A stretch of 27,903 bases of DNA from DAIOFH01 sp036745875 (GCA_036745875.1 DAIOFH010000043.1:1-27903); one strand, 5' to 3'; positions 8,408-15,809 are shown, counted from the first letter of the stretch. A program made the numbers and translations. The notes: generated by a model not told the origin, from the letters alone.

Positions 8408-9556
8408 ATGATTATTTTGGATAAACCATATATTTCACCCGAGATGCTCGAACATCTCGAGGAAAGCAAGATTCCGGTCCTCGCCAACGCGACATCGCGC
8501 GAGAAAGCCGCCGAGTATGCGCTCCTTCTGCTGGATGAGAAAGAGTTTGCGGAGAAACTTGGCGGAGGGACCCGGATCTATACCGTGTCGGAGAATTCCC
8601 TCGATTGGGTGATCAACAATGCCGAGGATACAGAACTGCAACGCGGCATTGATGTTATGAAAAACAAGTTCGCCATGCGCAAGGCGATTCAGGCGCTGTA
8701 TCCGGATTATTACTTTACCGAATTGGCAATTGACGAACTGGCCGGCTTCGATCCCTCCAACGCGCCAATGCCGTTCGTGCTCAAGCCGTCTGTCGGGTTC
8801 TTCAGCGTCGGCGTCTATGTGATCACCTCCAGGGAAGATTGGGACAACGCGCTTCGCGACATACAAAAGAATCAGGCTGAATGGCAAAAGCGCTACCCGA
8901 ACAAAGTTGTCGGCGCGGGCCGCTTTCTCTTGGAGGAATATATCAAGGGCGATGAATACGCCCTTGACGCCTATTTTGACCAAGACGGAGAACCGGTAAT
9001 CGTCAATATAATGAAACACGACTTTTCCGGCGACGCGGATGTGAAAGACCGCCTCTATTACACCAGCGGGCCGATCATCAGGGATTCATTGGAAAAATTC
9101 ACCGCGTTCCTCGCCGCGCTGAACAATGAGTTCAAGCTCACCAATTTCGCAGCCCATATCGAAGTGCGCTTGTCAGGGGACAGGGTCATCCCGATCGAAT
9201 GCAACCCAATCCGTTTTGCCGGGGTATGTTGCACGGACCTCGCCTGGTTTGCGTACGGGATACGGACGTACGATTATTTCCTCAACAACAGGAAACCGGA
9301 TTGGACGAAAATCCTGGAAGACGCCGGGGACAGCATCCACTCCCTCATTATTCTGGACAAACCAGCCGGGACTGACGCGTCGGCTACCTTCGATTACCAG
9401 GGTTTCGGCGCCCAGTTCGACCAGGTATACAGCCAGCGCCGCTATGACGGCAAGGAGCTTCCGATCTTCGGTTTTTTATTTACCCGCACCGAAAAGAAAA
9501 ATGAACGTGTTTTGCAGGATGTCGTGAGCACCGATATGCGCCACTACCTCTCGTAG
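8408..9556 (+). CDS. ATP-grasp domain protein of unknown substrate
   Basis: This 382-residue protein has the ATP-grasp fold, whose members join a carboxylate to an amine or thiol through an acyl-phosphate. Evidence is the nucleotide-binding strand 'FVLKPSVGFFSVGV' near residues 120-133, 'FLLEEYIKGDEYALDAYF' near 176-193, and the metal-binding end 'HIEVRLSGDRVIPIECNP' near 254-271 with Glu and Asn in the usual places. The N-terminal ~90 residues could be a pre-ATP-grasp domain, and the C-terminal ~90 residues match nothing I recognise. The ATG at 8408 is preferred over GTG 8402 because AAAGGG is correctly spaced from it. No biosynthetic partner is adjacent, and a terminator probably follows, so it seems to be a single-gene unit. 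The substrate cannot be read from sequence. Confidence 0.85.
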   Translation: MIILDKPYISPEMLEHLEESKIPVLANATSREKAAEYALLLLDEKEFAEKLGGGTRIYTVSENSLDWVINNAEDTELQRGIDVMKNKFAMRKAIQALYPDYYFTELAIDELAGFDPSNAPMPFVLKPSVGFFSVGVYVITSREDWDNALRDIQKNQAEWQKRYPNKVVGAGRFLLEEYIKGDEYALDAYFDQDGEPVIVNIMKHDFSGDADVKDRLYYTSGPIIRDSLEKFTAFLAALNNEFKLTNFAAHIEVRLSGDRVIPIECNPIRFAGVCCTDLAWFAYGIRTYDYFLNNRKPDWTKILEDAGDSIHSLIILDKPAGTDASATFDYQGFGAQFDQVYSQRRYDGKELPIFGFLFTRTEKKNERVLQDVVSTDMRHYLS

Positions 9557-9667
9557 GTCAAGGTCACCGCCGGTTGGTCATAATGACAAAGTAAATGAGT
9601 GCCGGGACCACACCAAAGGACTGCCCCCTCAAAGGGACAATAGTCTATGGTGAATTATACTTTTTTT

Positions 9668-9724
9668 AATCGCTTGTGCCATAAGCCATTATGGCAATCG
9701 TGGATTTTGTGCGATTTTTTTATA
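9668..9724 (+). terminator. Probable bipartite terminator after the ATP-grasp gene
   Basis: An outer stem AATCGC (9668-9673) with GCGATT (9711-9716) encloses a perfect inner hairpin, TGCCATAA (9677-9684) with TTATGGCA (9689-9696), 4-nt loop. A run of T follows the outer stem. This separates the ATP-grasp gene from the chaperonin operon. Confidence 0.5.
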
Positions 9725-9779
9725 TTTTTTTGCAGGTCGTGGCAGTAATATTGCAAAATAGTATCTTAATAGTATTCAG

Positions 9780-9807
9780 TATGGAGTCCGCTTGTCCGGT
9801 CTCCATA
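9780..9807 (+). promoter_or_regulatory. Inverted repeat upstream of groEL1
   Basis: TATGGAG (9780-9786) and CTCCATA (9801-9807) are perfect 7-bp arms around 14 nt, about 85 nt before the groEL1 start. The surrounding 9725-9892 stretch is very AT-rich and holds no gene. No CIRCE element (TTAGCACTC-N9-GAGTGCTAA) is present, so this repeat is the best visible candidate for a heat-shock operator or leader hairpin. A TTGCAA box (9751-9756) lies upstream but has no good -10 partner. Confidence 0.35.
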
Positions 9808-9892
9808 TATATTTTTACTATTTTTTTGAAAACAAAAATGTTCTTTTCTTATTGTTTTCGCAGGTTTACATTTTTCTAGGAGGAATGTTGTT

Positions 9893-11551
9893 ATGGCAGC
9901 CAAACATTTGGTTTTCTCCGCCGAAGCTCGCGTCAAGATGCGCGACGGCGTCCAGAAACTGGCGCAGGCGGTGAAGGTCACCCTCGGTCCCCGTGGCCGC
10001 AACGCTATTCTTGACAAATCGTGGGGAAGCCCGACAGTCACCAAGGACGGCGTCTCCGTCGCCGAGGAAATCGAACTTCTCGACAAATACGAAAATATGG
10101 GCGCGCAGATGGTGAAGGAAGCGGCGTCAAAGACTTCCGACAAGGCCGGCGACGGCACCACCACCGCAACCGTCCTCACCGAAGCCATCGTCATCGAAGG
10201 CATGAAAAATGTCGTTGCGGGGGCAAACCCCATGGCCATCAAGGCCGGCATCGACAAGGCGGTCAAGGCGATGGTCGCCGAAGTCGAAAAAACCGCCACC
10301 CCCATCAAAGGCAAAAAATCCGACATCGCCGCAGTCGCCGCAATTTCCGCCAACAACGACCAGCGCATCGGCAAACTTCTCGCCGACGCCTTTGAAAAAG
10401 TCGGTTCCGACGGCGTCATCACCGTCGAAGAAGGCAAATCCATCGAAACGACCATCGACGTCGTCGAAGGCATGCAGTTCGACCGGGGCTATCTCTCTCC
10501 CCACTTCGTAACCTCGCCGGAGCGCATGGAATGCGTTTTCGACAAATGCGCCATCCTCATCCACGAAAAGAAAATCAGTAACGCCCAGGACCTGGTCCCC
10601 CTCCTCGAGGAAGTGTCCAAGGCCGGCGTCCCGCTCCTCATCATCGCCGAAGACATCGATGGCGAAGCCCTCGCCACCCTCGTCGTCAACAAGATGCGCG
10701 GCATCATCAATGTCTGCGCAGTCAAGGCCCCCGGCTTCGGCGACCGCCGCAAAGCCATGCTCGAAGACATCGCCATCATGACCGGCGGCAAGGCCATCTT
10801 TGAAGACCTCGGCATTCCGCTGGACAAGATCACCCTGAAAGACCTCGGCAAAGCCAACCGTATCGTTGTCGACGCCGACAACACCACTATCGTCAAGGGT
10901 GGCGGCTCCGCCGCGGACGTCTCAGGCCGCGTCAAGCAGATCCGCAAGGAAATCGAAGTCACCACCTCGGATTATGACCGCGAAAAGCTCCAGGAACGCC
11001 TGGCCAAGCTCGCCGGCGGCATCGCCCAGGTCAATGTCGGCGCAGCCACCGAATCCGAAATGAAGGAAGTCAAGGCCCGCTTCGAAGACGCCCTCCACGC
11101 AACCCGCGCGGCCATCGAGTCCGGGATCGTCCCCGGCGGCGGCGTCGCCCTCGTGCGCGCGGCCGACAAGGCCCTCTCCGCCCTGAAGCTGAAGGGTGAC
11201 GAGCAGCTCGGCGTCGACATCATCAAGAAGGCGGCCACCGCGCCCATGCGTCAAATCGCCGCCAATGCCGGCGTCGACGGCGCTGTCGTCGTCCGCAAGG
11301 TCCAGCAGGGCAAGGCCGACGAAGGCTTCAACGCGCTGACCGGCCAATACGGCAACATGCGCGACATGGGCATTCTCGACCCGGCCAAGGTTGTCGTGAC
11401 GGCGCTCAGGAATTCGTCTTCCGTCGCCGGCCTCATTTTGACGACCGACTGCATGATCGCCGAAGCTCCCGCCAAGGATGACTGTGATTGCTGCGGCGGT
11501 TCCTGCGGCTGCGGCGGCCACGGCCACGGCGGCATGGACGACATGTACTAA
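9893..11551 (+). CDS. groEL: Chaperonin GroEL, copy 1
   Basis: This 552-residue 60-kDa chaperonin subunit assembles into double rings that fold proteins in the cytoplasm with ATP and GroES. The ATPase residues of E. coli GroEL align without gaps: Asp52 in 'TKDGVSVAEE' and Asp87 in 'AGDGTTTAT'. The apical and C-terminal equatorial domains ('GIVPGGGVALVRA', 'ILDPAKVV') are complete. AGGAGG with good spacing precedes the ATG. It differs clearly from copy 2 downstream. The C-terminal tail is unusual: instead of a plain Gly-Gly-Met repeat it has a cluster of Cys, Gly and His ('CDCCGGSCGCGGHGHGG') before MDDMY. It opens an operon with groES, 96 nt downstream. Confidence 0.98.
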   Translation: MAAKHLVFSAEARVKMRDGVQKLAQAVKVTLGPRGRNAILDKSWGSPTVTKDGVSVAEEIELLDKYENMGAQMVKEAASKTSDKAGDGTTTATVLTEAIVIEGMKNVVAGANPMAIKAGIDKAVKAMVAEVEKTATPIKGKKSDIAAVAAISANNDQRIGKLLADAFEKVGSDGVITVEEGKSIETTIDVVEGMQFDRGYLSPHFVTSPERMECVFDKCAILIHEKKISNAQDLVPLLEEVSKAGVPLLIIAEDIDGEALATLVVNKMRGIINVCAVKAPGFGDRRKAMLEDIAIMTGGKAIFEDLGIPLDKITLKDLGKANRIVVDADNTTIVKGGGSAADVSGRVKQIRKEIEVTTSDYDREKLQERLAKLAGGIAQVNVGAATESEMKEVKARFEDALHATRAAIESGIVPGGGVALVRAADKALSALKLKGDEQLGVDIIKKAATAPMRQIAANAGVDGAVVVRKVQQGKADEGFNALTGQYGNMRDMGILDPAKVVVTALRNSSSVAGLILTTDCMIAEAPAKDDCDCCGGSCGCGGHGHGGMDDMY

Positions 11552-11647
11552 ACCGCCATACGCCGCCAGGCGCACAATGCGCCACGGGGATATTTCAAAC
11601 AAGTTGAAAATGTGAATTTTTTATAAGTATTTCAGAGGAGAAAAATC

Positions 11648-11953
11648 ATGGCCAAGAAGGCTGAATCCGTCAAGCTCCGTCCCCTTGATGACCGTATCGT
11701 CGTGAAGCGTCTCGAAGCCGAGGAAAAGACCTCCGGCGGCATTATCCTTCCCGACGCCGCCAAGGAAAAGCCCCAGAAGGGCGAAGTCATCGCCGTCGGT
11801 CCCGGCAAGCTGCTCGACTCCGGCACCCGTGCCACCCCCGACGTCACGCCCGGCGACTCGGTCTTGTTCGGCAAATACTCCGGCACCGAAGTGAAAGTCG
11901 ATGGCCAGGAATACCTCATCATGCGCGAGAACGATATCCTGGCCAAGTTATGA
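11648..11953 (+). CDS. groES: Co-chaperonin GroES
   Basis: This 101-residue protein forms the heptameric lid of the GroEL cavity. The family blocks 'LRPLDDRIVVKRLEAEEKT' near the start, the mobile loop 'SGGIILPDAAKEKPQKG', 'VIAVGPGK' and the C-terminal 'YLIMRENDILA' are all present. A short extension (MAKKAESV) precedes the first strand. AGAGGAG lies upstream. It follows groEL1 rather than preceding it, which reverses the usual groES-groEL order. The stop codon overlaps the first base of the 7-bp repeat array that leads into the S23-family gene. Confidence 0.97.
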   Translation: MAKKAESVKLRPLDDRIVVKRLEAEEKTSGGIILPDAAKEKPQKGEVIAVGPGKLLDSGTRATPDVTPGDSVLFGKYSGTEVKVDGQEYLIMRENDILAKL

Positions 11954-11979
11954 GTTAAGAACTAAGAGTGAAGAGTGCT
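11952..11979 (+). repeat. Left 7-bp repeat array beside the S23 gene
   Basis: Four contiguous degenerate heptamers occur: GAGTTAA, GAACTAA, GAGTGAA, GAGTGCT. The array begins inside the groES stop codon and ends 1 nt before the ATG of the four-helix-bundle gene. Its complement (TTAACTC type) matches the array on the far side of that gene. Confidence 0.7.
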
Positions 11980-11980
11980 T

Positions 11981-12334
11981 ATGGCAAACTCAATTCTCAG
12001 AGACAAAAGTAAGCTGTTCGCGCTCAGAATTATTAAATTGAGTCACTATCTCAATGATGTGAAAAAAGAATTTGTGCTGTCCAAGCAAGTGTTGAAAAGC
12101 GGTACGAGTATTGGCGCTAATGTGAGAGAAGCGCAATATGGACAGAGCAAAAAAGATTTTGTTTCAAAAATGTCTATCGCTTTGAAGGAATGTGTTGAGA
12201 CCCTCTACTGGCTGGAATTGCTTCACGAATCCGATATTCTGGCTCAAACACAGTATGAGAGCATTTATTCCGATTGTTGCGAGTTGAAAAATCTTTTGGT
12301 CTCTACGGTTAAGACGTCCAAGGAAAGAACGTAA
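11981..12334 (+). CDS. Four-helix-bundle protein of the S23/IVS family
   Basis: This 117-residue protein matches the family named after genes in 23S rRNA intervening sequences and related to the Avd accessory protein of diversity-generating retroelements. Signatures are 'LKSGTSIGANVREAQ' near residues 44-58, 'DFVSKMSIALKECVETLYWLELL' near 65-87, and otherwise helical, Lys-rich sequence. The molecular role of stand-alone members is unknown. ATG 11981 is chosen over GTG 11975 because the purine-rich AAGAG sits upstream of it. It splits the chaperonin operon between groES and groEL2. It is visibly richer in A and T and uses codons (AAA, TTG, ATT) unlike the C-ending codons of its neighbours. Oppositely oriented heptamer arrays border it, which suggests it arrived by transfer. 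Confidence 0.88.
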   Translation: MANSILRDKSKLFALRIIKLSHYLNDVKKEFVLSKQVLKSGTSIGANVREAQYGQSKKDFVSKMSIALKECVETLYWLELLHESDILAQTQYESIYSDCCELKNLLVSTVKTSKERT

Positions 12335-12360
12335 TGACAAAGCGAATAGCAATCTGTATA

Positions 12361-12398
12361 AACTTTTAATTTTTAACTTTTAACTCTTAACTTTTTAC
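12361..12398 (+). repeat. Right 7-bp repeat array beside the S23 gene
   Basis: A tandem series of TTTTAAC-like units occurs: TTTTTAAC (12370-12377), TTTTAAC (12378-12384), TCTTAAC (12385-12391), TTTTTAC (12392-12398), preceded by AACTTTTAA. The array is the reverse-complement sense of the left one. It ends just before the groEL2 ribosome site (CGGAG). Confidence 0.7.
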
Positions 12399-12411
12399 CG
12401 GAGTATATACA

Positions 12412-14031
12412 ATGCCTGCTAAACAGATCATGTACGGCCAGGACGCGAGGCAGAAGATCCTTGCCGGCGTCAACAAGCTTGTCAAGGCCGTCAAGTCGAC
12501 CCTCGGGCCGACAGGTCATAATGTTATTTACGAAAAAGGCTTCGGCAACCCCGGCCTCACCAAGGACGGCGTCACCGTCGCCAAGGAAATCAAGCTGGAC
12601 GATCCTTTCGAAAACATGGGCGCCCAGATGGTCAAGGAAGTCGCTTCCAAAACGGGCGACGTTTCCGGCGACGGCACCACCACCGCCTCCATTCTCGCCG
12701 AAGCCGTCTTCACCGCCGGCATGAAGGCCGTCGCCTCCGGCGCGGACGCCGCCGCAGTGCGTCGCGGCGTTGAACTGGCGGTCGAAGCCGCTGTCGAAAA
12801 CCTGAAGAAGATGGCCATCCCCTGCAAGAAGGTAACGGACATCGCCTCCGTCGCCGCCATCTCCGCCAACAACGACAAGGTCATCGGCGACATCATCGGC
12901 CAGGCCATGGACAAGGTCGGCGCCGACGGCGTCCTCCAGGTCGAAGAAGGCAAGACGACGGACACCACCGTCGACCTGGTCGAAGGCATGCGTTTCGACA
13001 AAGGCTACCAGAGCCCCTATTTCGTCACCAATACCAACAACATGACCTGCGAAATGAAGGATGCCTACATCCTCATTTACGAAAAGAAGATTTCCAACCT
13101 GCGCGAGTTCATCCCGGTCCTCGAACAGGTCGCGACAACCGGCAAGCCGCTTCTCATCATCTCCGAGGAAGTGGAAACGGAATGTCTGGCCGCGCTCGTG
13201 ATCAACCGCCTCAGGGGCACCCTGAACGTCTGTGCGGTCAAGGCTCCCGGCTTCGGCGACCGCCGCAAAGCCATGCTCGAAGACATCGCCATCCTCACCG
13301 GCGGCCAGGCCATCACAGAAGACCTCGGCCTGAAGCTTGAAAACGTCAAGCTCGAGCAGCTCGGCCGCGCCAAATCGGTCACCGTCGACAAGGACAACAC
13401 CACCGTCGTCGAAGGCGCGGGCAAGACCTCGGACATCAAGGCCCGCGTCGACCAGATCAAGGCCCGTATCGAATCGACCACTTCGGACTACGACCGCGAG
13501 AAGCTCCAGGAGCGTCTCGCCAAGCTCGCCGGCGGCGTTGCCGTCATCAATGTCGGCGCAGCCACCGAAGCGGAAATGAAGGAAAAGAAGGCGCGCGTCG
13601 AGGACGCCATGCACGCCAGCCGCGCCGCGGCTGAAGAAGGCGTCGTACCCGGCGGCGGCGTTGCCCTGCTGCGCTGCTCCAAGGCCGTCGATGCCGTCCG
13701 CGGCAAAGCAAAGGGCGACGAAAAGATCGGCGTCGACATCATCCTCAAGGCTGTTCGCGCCCCGATCATGACCCTTGCCGAAAACTCCGGCCTTGACGGT
13801 TCCGTCGTCGCCGCCGAAGTGGAAGAGCACGAAGGCAACTACGGCTTCAACGCGCTCACCGGTGAATACGTCGACATGATGAAAGCGGGCATCCTCGATC
13901 CCGCCAAGGTCACCCGTCTCGCCTTGCAGAACGCGAGTTCAATCTCCACCCTGCTCCTGTCCATCGAAACGATGGTTACGGAGATCAAGGACGGCAAGAA
14001 AGACAAAGTGGAAGTCGGCGCGGTTTCCTGA
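12412..14031 (+). CDS. groEL: Chaperonin GroEL, copy 2 (divergent paralogue)
   Basis: This 539-residue second GroEL subunit is complete. The ATPase residues Asp52 ('TKDGVTVAKE') and Asp87 ('SGDGTTTAS') and 'GVVPGGGVALLR' are present, so it should be an active chaperonin. It differs from copy 1 throughout. It lacks any GGM or Cys-rich tail, ending in a Lys-rich 'KDGKKDKVEVGAVS'. In bacteria with several GroELs, one copy usually does housekeeping and the others serve special substrates; which is which cannot be told here. CGGAG gives the ribosome site 9 nt before the ATG. It shares the operon with groEL1, groES and the S23 gene unless the insertion has split transcription. Confidence 0.97.
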   Translation: MPAKQIMYGQDARQKILAGVNKLVKAVKSTLGPTGHNVIYEKGFGNPGLTKDGVTVAKEIKLDDPFENMGAQMVKEVASKTGDVSGDGTTTASILAEAVFTAGMKAVASGADAAAVRRGVELAVEAAVENLKKMAIPCKKVTDIASVAAISANNDKVIGDIIGQAMDKVGADGVLQVEEGKTTDTTVDLVEGMRFDKGYQSPYFVTNTNNMTCEMKDAYILIYEKKISNLREFIPVLEQVATTGKPLLIISEEVETECLAALVINRLRGTLNVCAVKAPGFGDRRKAMLEDIAILTGGQAITEDLGLKLENVKLEQLGRAKSVTVDKDNTTVVEGAGKTSDIKARVDQIKARIESTTSDYDREKLQERLAKLAGGVAVINVGAATEAEMKEKKARVEDAMHASRAAAEEGVVPGGGVALLRCSKAVDAVRGKAKGDEKIGVDIILKAVRAPIMTLAENSGLDGSVVAAEVEEHEGNYGFNALTGEYVDMMKAGILDPAKVTRLALQNASSISTLLLSIETMVTEIKDGKKDKVEVGAVS

Positions 14032-14070
14032 TTCCGTCGTGCCAGGAAGTCGCTTGGTATGTTGATTGCC

Positions 14071-14113
14071 TGCCCCCGGCTCTGGTTTCGTCCGGAGCCG
14101 GGGGCATCTTTTT
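14071..14113 (+). terminator. Rho-independent terminator of the chaperonin operon
   Basis: A perfect 12-bp GC-rich stem, TGCCCCCGGCTC (14071-14082) with GAGCCGGGGGCA (14095-14106), is followed by TCTTTTT. It sits 39 nt after the groEL2 stop codon. Confidence 0.92.
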
Positions 14114-14273
14114 AGGCAGGCAGCCGCGGGTGAGCCATGACCGGATTTATCGATTCCATAATTTTTCGTAATAATGTATAGTGGCACGAGATGACATCTT
14201 CGTGTGCGCGAAAGATGGCATATCCGGTATTGTCGGTAATACGTGTTGTTCTCTTACGGGTGGAGACATTATT

Positions 14274-14721
14274 ATGACCAGACAGGTGGCCTTGTTTTAT
14301 GTCGCCATCCTGGCAATATATGCCGTGATGGTGTTTCTTTCCTTTTGTCTGCCGTACGCGAGCGATGATTATCGGTACATGCATAATATCAGGGACATCT
14401 CCGATATAATCGCAGCGCAAAAGTCAGCCTATCTGACTTGGTCGGGGCGGATGGTCCCCGAAGTGGTCGACCGCCTGCTTCTGATGTCGCATAAAATCGT
14501 GCCCAGCCTGATAGTGCCCTTCTGGTACACGGGGATCGTGGTGTGCGGCATGCTCCTGGCATTTGGAAGAGCATGGAAAACATACGCGACCGCCGGACCG
14601 CTATATGTGTATCGGCAAGCATATCGAGGATGTAACTTCCGATCCGACGGAGAGCGTGAACAAGATCATTGCCGAGCAGTACAATTTGCGATCAGTTGTC
14701 GCGCGAGGGTATGAAAAATGA
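14274..14721 (+). pseudogene. Internally deleted DUF6056-type membrane glycosylation protein
   Basis: The ATG at 14274 has a GGTGGAG ribosome site. Residues 1-22 form a membrane segment, followed by 'YASDDYRYMH' and 'YLTWSGRM', the N-terminal signature I associate with DUF6056/GtrII-like multi-pass proteins. After about 100 residues ('LLAFGRAWK') the frame becomes low-quality and stops at 14714. In the +1 frame, 14593-14721 encodes a plausible native C-terminus ('DPTESVNKIIAEQYNLRSV') that ends at 14721 in a 4-nt ATGA overlap with the next gene. N- and C-terminal ends therefore remain while the middle, probably several hundred residues with most membrane spans, is lost with a frameshift. The next gene has a similar internal loss. 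It is almost certainly non-functional, if the assembly is right. Confidence 0.7.
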
Positions 14722-14993
14722 ACATGCTCTCCATTGTCGTGCCGATGTATAACGAAGCCGAAGGAATTGAACTTTTTTTCGTCGTCATTAAAGCGCTCTT
14801 GTTTGGCGATCCGGTCGCGGGCTATCCTACCCTTATCGCCGTGATTTTATTTTTAGGCTGCATACAGCTTTTTTGCCTCGGGATAATCGGGGAATACCTG
14901 GGAAGGATGTATCTGGAGACCAAGCGGAGGCCGCTTTATATTGTGCGGGATGCAACCGGCATTACGCCGCATGGGCCTAAAGGCGATGGCTAA
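14718..14993 (+). pseudogene. Internally deleted GtrB-type family 2 glycosyltransferase
   Basis: An uninterrupted 91-residue frame joins the two ends of a GtrB/DPM1-like enzyme. Residues 1-20 are the start of the GT-A domain ('LSIVVPMYNEAEGIELFF'). Residues ~21-91 are the C-terminal membrane hairpin and tail ('GDPVAGYPTLI', 'LGIIGEYLGRMYLETKRRPLY'). Family members have about 310 residues, so roughly 220 residues, including the nucleotide-sugar-binding and DxD catalytic parts, are absent. It cannot transfer sugar to undecaprenyl phosphate. The start overlaps the true end of the preceding gene by ATGA and its stop overlaps the gtrA start, so operon structure survives. Confidence 0.8.
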
Positions 14994-15387
14994 AGGTCCC
15001 CATTTCTCGGAGAAGGTCCGCTTCCTGTTTATCGGCGGTCTTAACACGGGGATCAACTATGCGGTTTTGCTGGTCCTGGACGCTTTCCTGAAGGAATGGC
15101 TTTCTCCGCAGGAAATATATGTCGTCACTGCGGTGTTGGTGACGGTGCCGGCATTTATTCTGCAGTCCCGTGTGGTTTTTTTACGTCGGCCGACGCTGGC
15201 GCGTTATGTCAGGTATTGCGGCTCGACGCTTTTGAGTACGGTGTGCGGGACGGCGACGCTTTTCGTATTGACTGACTTTTTGGCAATCAACAGGTATGCC
15301 GGTTATATGTTGAGCATAGTCGCCGGGTTGGTCATAAGCTATCTTTTACTGAAATACTTTGTCTTTCGCAGGCAAAACGCGGACTAA
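14986..15387 (+). CDS. GtrA-family membrane protein (lipid-linked sugar flippase)
   Basis: This 133-residue protein has four predicted membrane helices and the GtrA start 'VRFLFIGGLNTGINYAVLLVL', plus the 'YLLLKYFVFRR' C-terminus. GtrA proteins are thought to flip undecaprenyl-phosphate-linked glucose or similar sugars across the inner membrane for surface glycan modification. It has full family length and no obvious lesion, in contrast to its two upstream partners. ATG 14986 overlaps the stop of the glycosyltransferase remnant by 8 nt; ATG 14971 is an alternative. With GtrB and the DUF6056-type protein broken, it may be an orphan unless partners exist elsewhere. Confidence 0.85.
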   Translation: MAKGPHFSEKVRFLFIGGLNTGINYAVLLVLDAFLKEWLSPQEIYVVTAVLVTVPAFILQSRVVFLRRPTLARYVRYCGSTLLSTVCGTATLFVLTDFLAINRYAGYMLSIVAGLVISYLLLKYFVFRRQNAD

Positions 15388-15422
15388 TACGGTTTCCAAA
15401 GGTATAAGCAAAGGCGGCATCC

Positions 15423-15809
15423 ATGGTCAAGTATTCGACACTGTCGAAGAAGGAAATGTCCGATTCGGGTCAGGCGCTTGTCTTGATCTGTCTCATATTG
15501 TCTTTCATCCTGGGCGGCAGGGGGTGGGTCGTCGCGGCCCTGGTCTTTTTGATCCTGAATATGGCTTGGCCTGTTTTGTTCCGGCCGTTTGCCTTTGTCT
15601 GGTTGAATTTTTCCCATGTGCTGGGAAGTGTTGTCTCGCGGGTTATCCTGACATTGGAATTTTTCCTTCTGGTGATACCGATAGGCCTTATCCGCCGCAT
15701 TATGGGCAAGGATTCGCTGGCGCTCAAGAAATGGAAGAAGGGCGACGAGTCGGTTTTTGTCGAGAGGGACCATCTTTACTTGCCCGACGATTTGAAAAAC
15801 CCGTATTGA
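15423..15809 (+). CDS. SxtJ-like small membrane protein
   Basis: This 128-residue protein has about three hydrophobic segments (residues ~17-34, ~35-56, ~62-86) and a charged C-terminal tail ('LKKWKKGDESVF'). Its size, topology and position next to a DUF5989 peptide and a carbamoyltransferase match the SxtJ family, first named in the cyanobacterial saxitoxin cluster but widespread beside O-carbamoyltransferases. Its molecular function is unknown. AAAGGCGG provides the ribosome site. It heads the carbamoylation cassette and lies 35 nt after gtrA, so a shared transcript with the gtr remnant is possible. Confidence 0.75.
   Translation: MVKYSTLSKKEMSDSGQALVLICLILSFILGGRGWVVAALVFLILNMAWPVLFRPFAFVWLNFSHVLGSVVSRVILTLEFFLLVIPIGLIRRIMGKDSLALKKWKKGDESVFVERDHLYLPDDLKNPY

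Noticed and set aside
9590..9612. GAGTGC sequence upstream of groEL1 as half of a CIRCE element
   Set aside because: There is no matching TTAGCACTC arm at the required 9-nt spacing.
11569..11583. GGCGCA-CAA-TGCGCC hairpin after groEL1 as a terminator
   Set aside because: It has only a 6-bp stem and no T-run, and groES follows closely; at most it is an RNA-processing hairpin.
11604..11627. TTGAAA and TATAAG before groES as a promoter
   Set aside because: The spacing is only 12 nt, too short for a standard promoter.
12373..13830. Minus-strand open frame of 485 codons opposite groEL2
   Set aside because: GroEL genes in GC-rich genomes commonly leave the antisense frame open; the translation is Asp/Gly/Val-rich with no domain.
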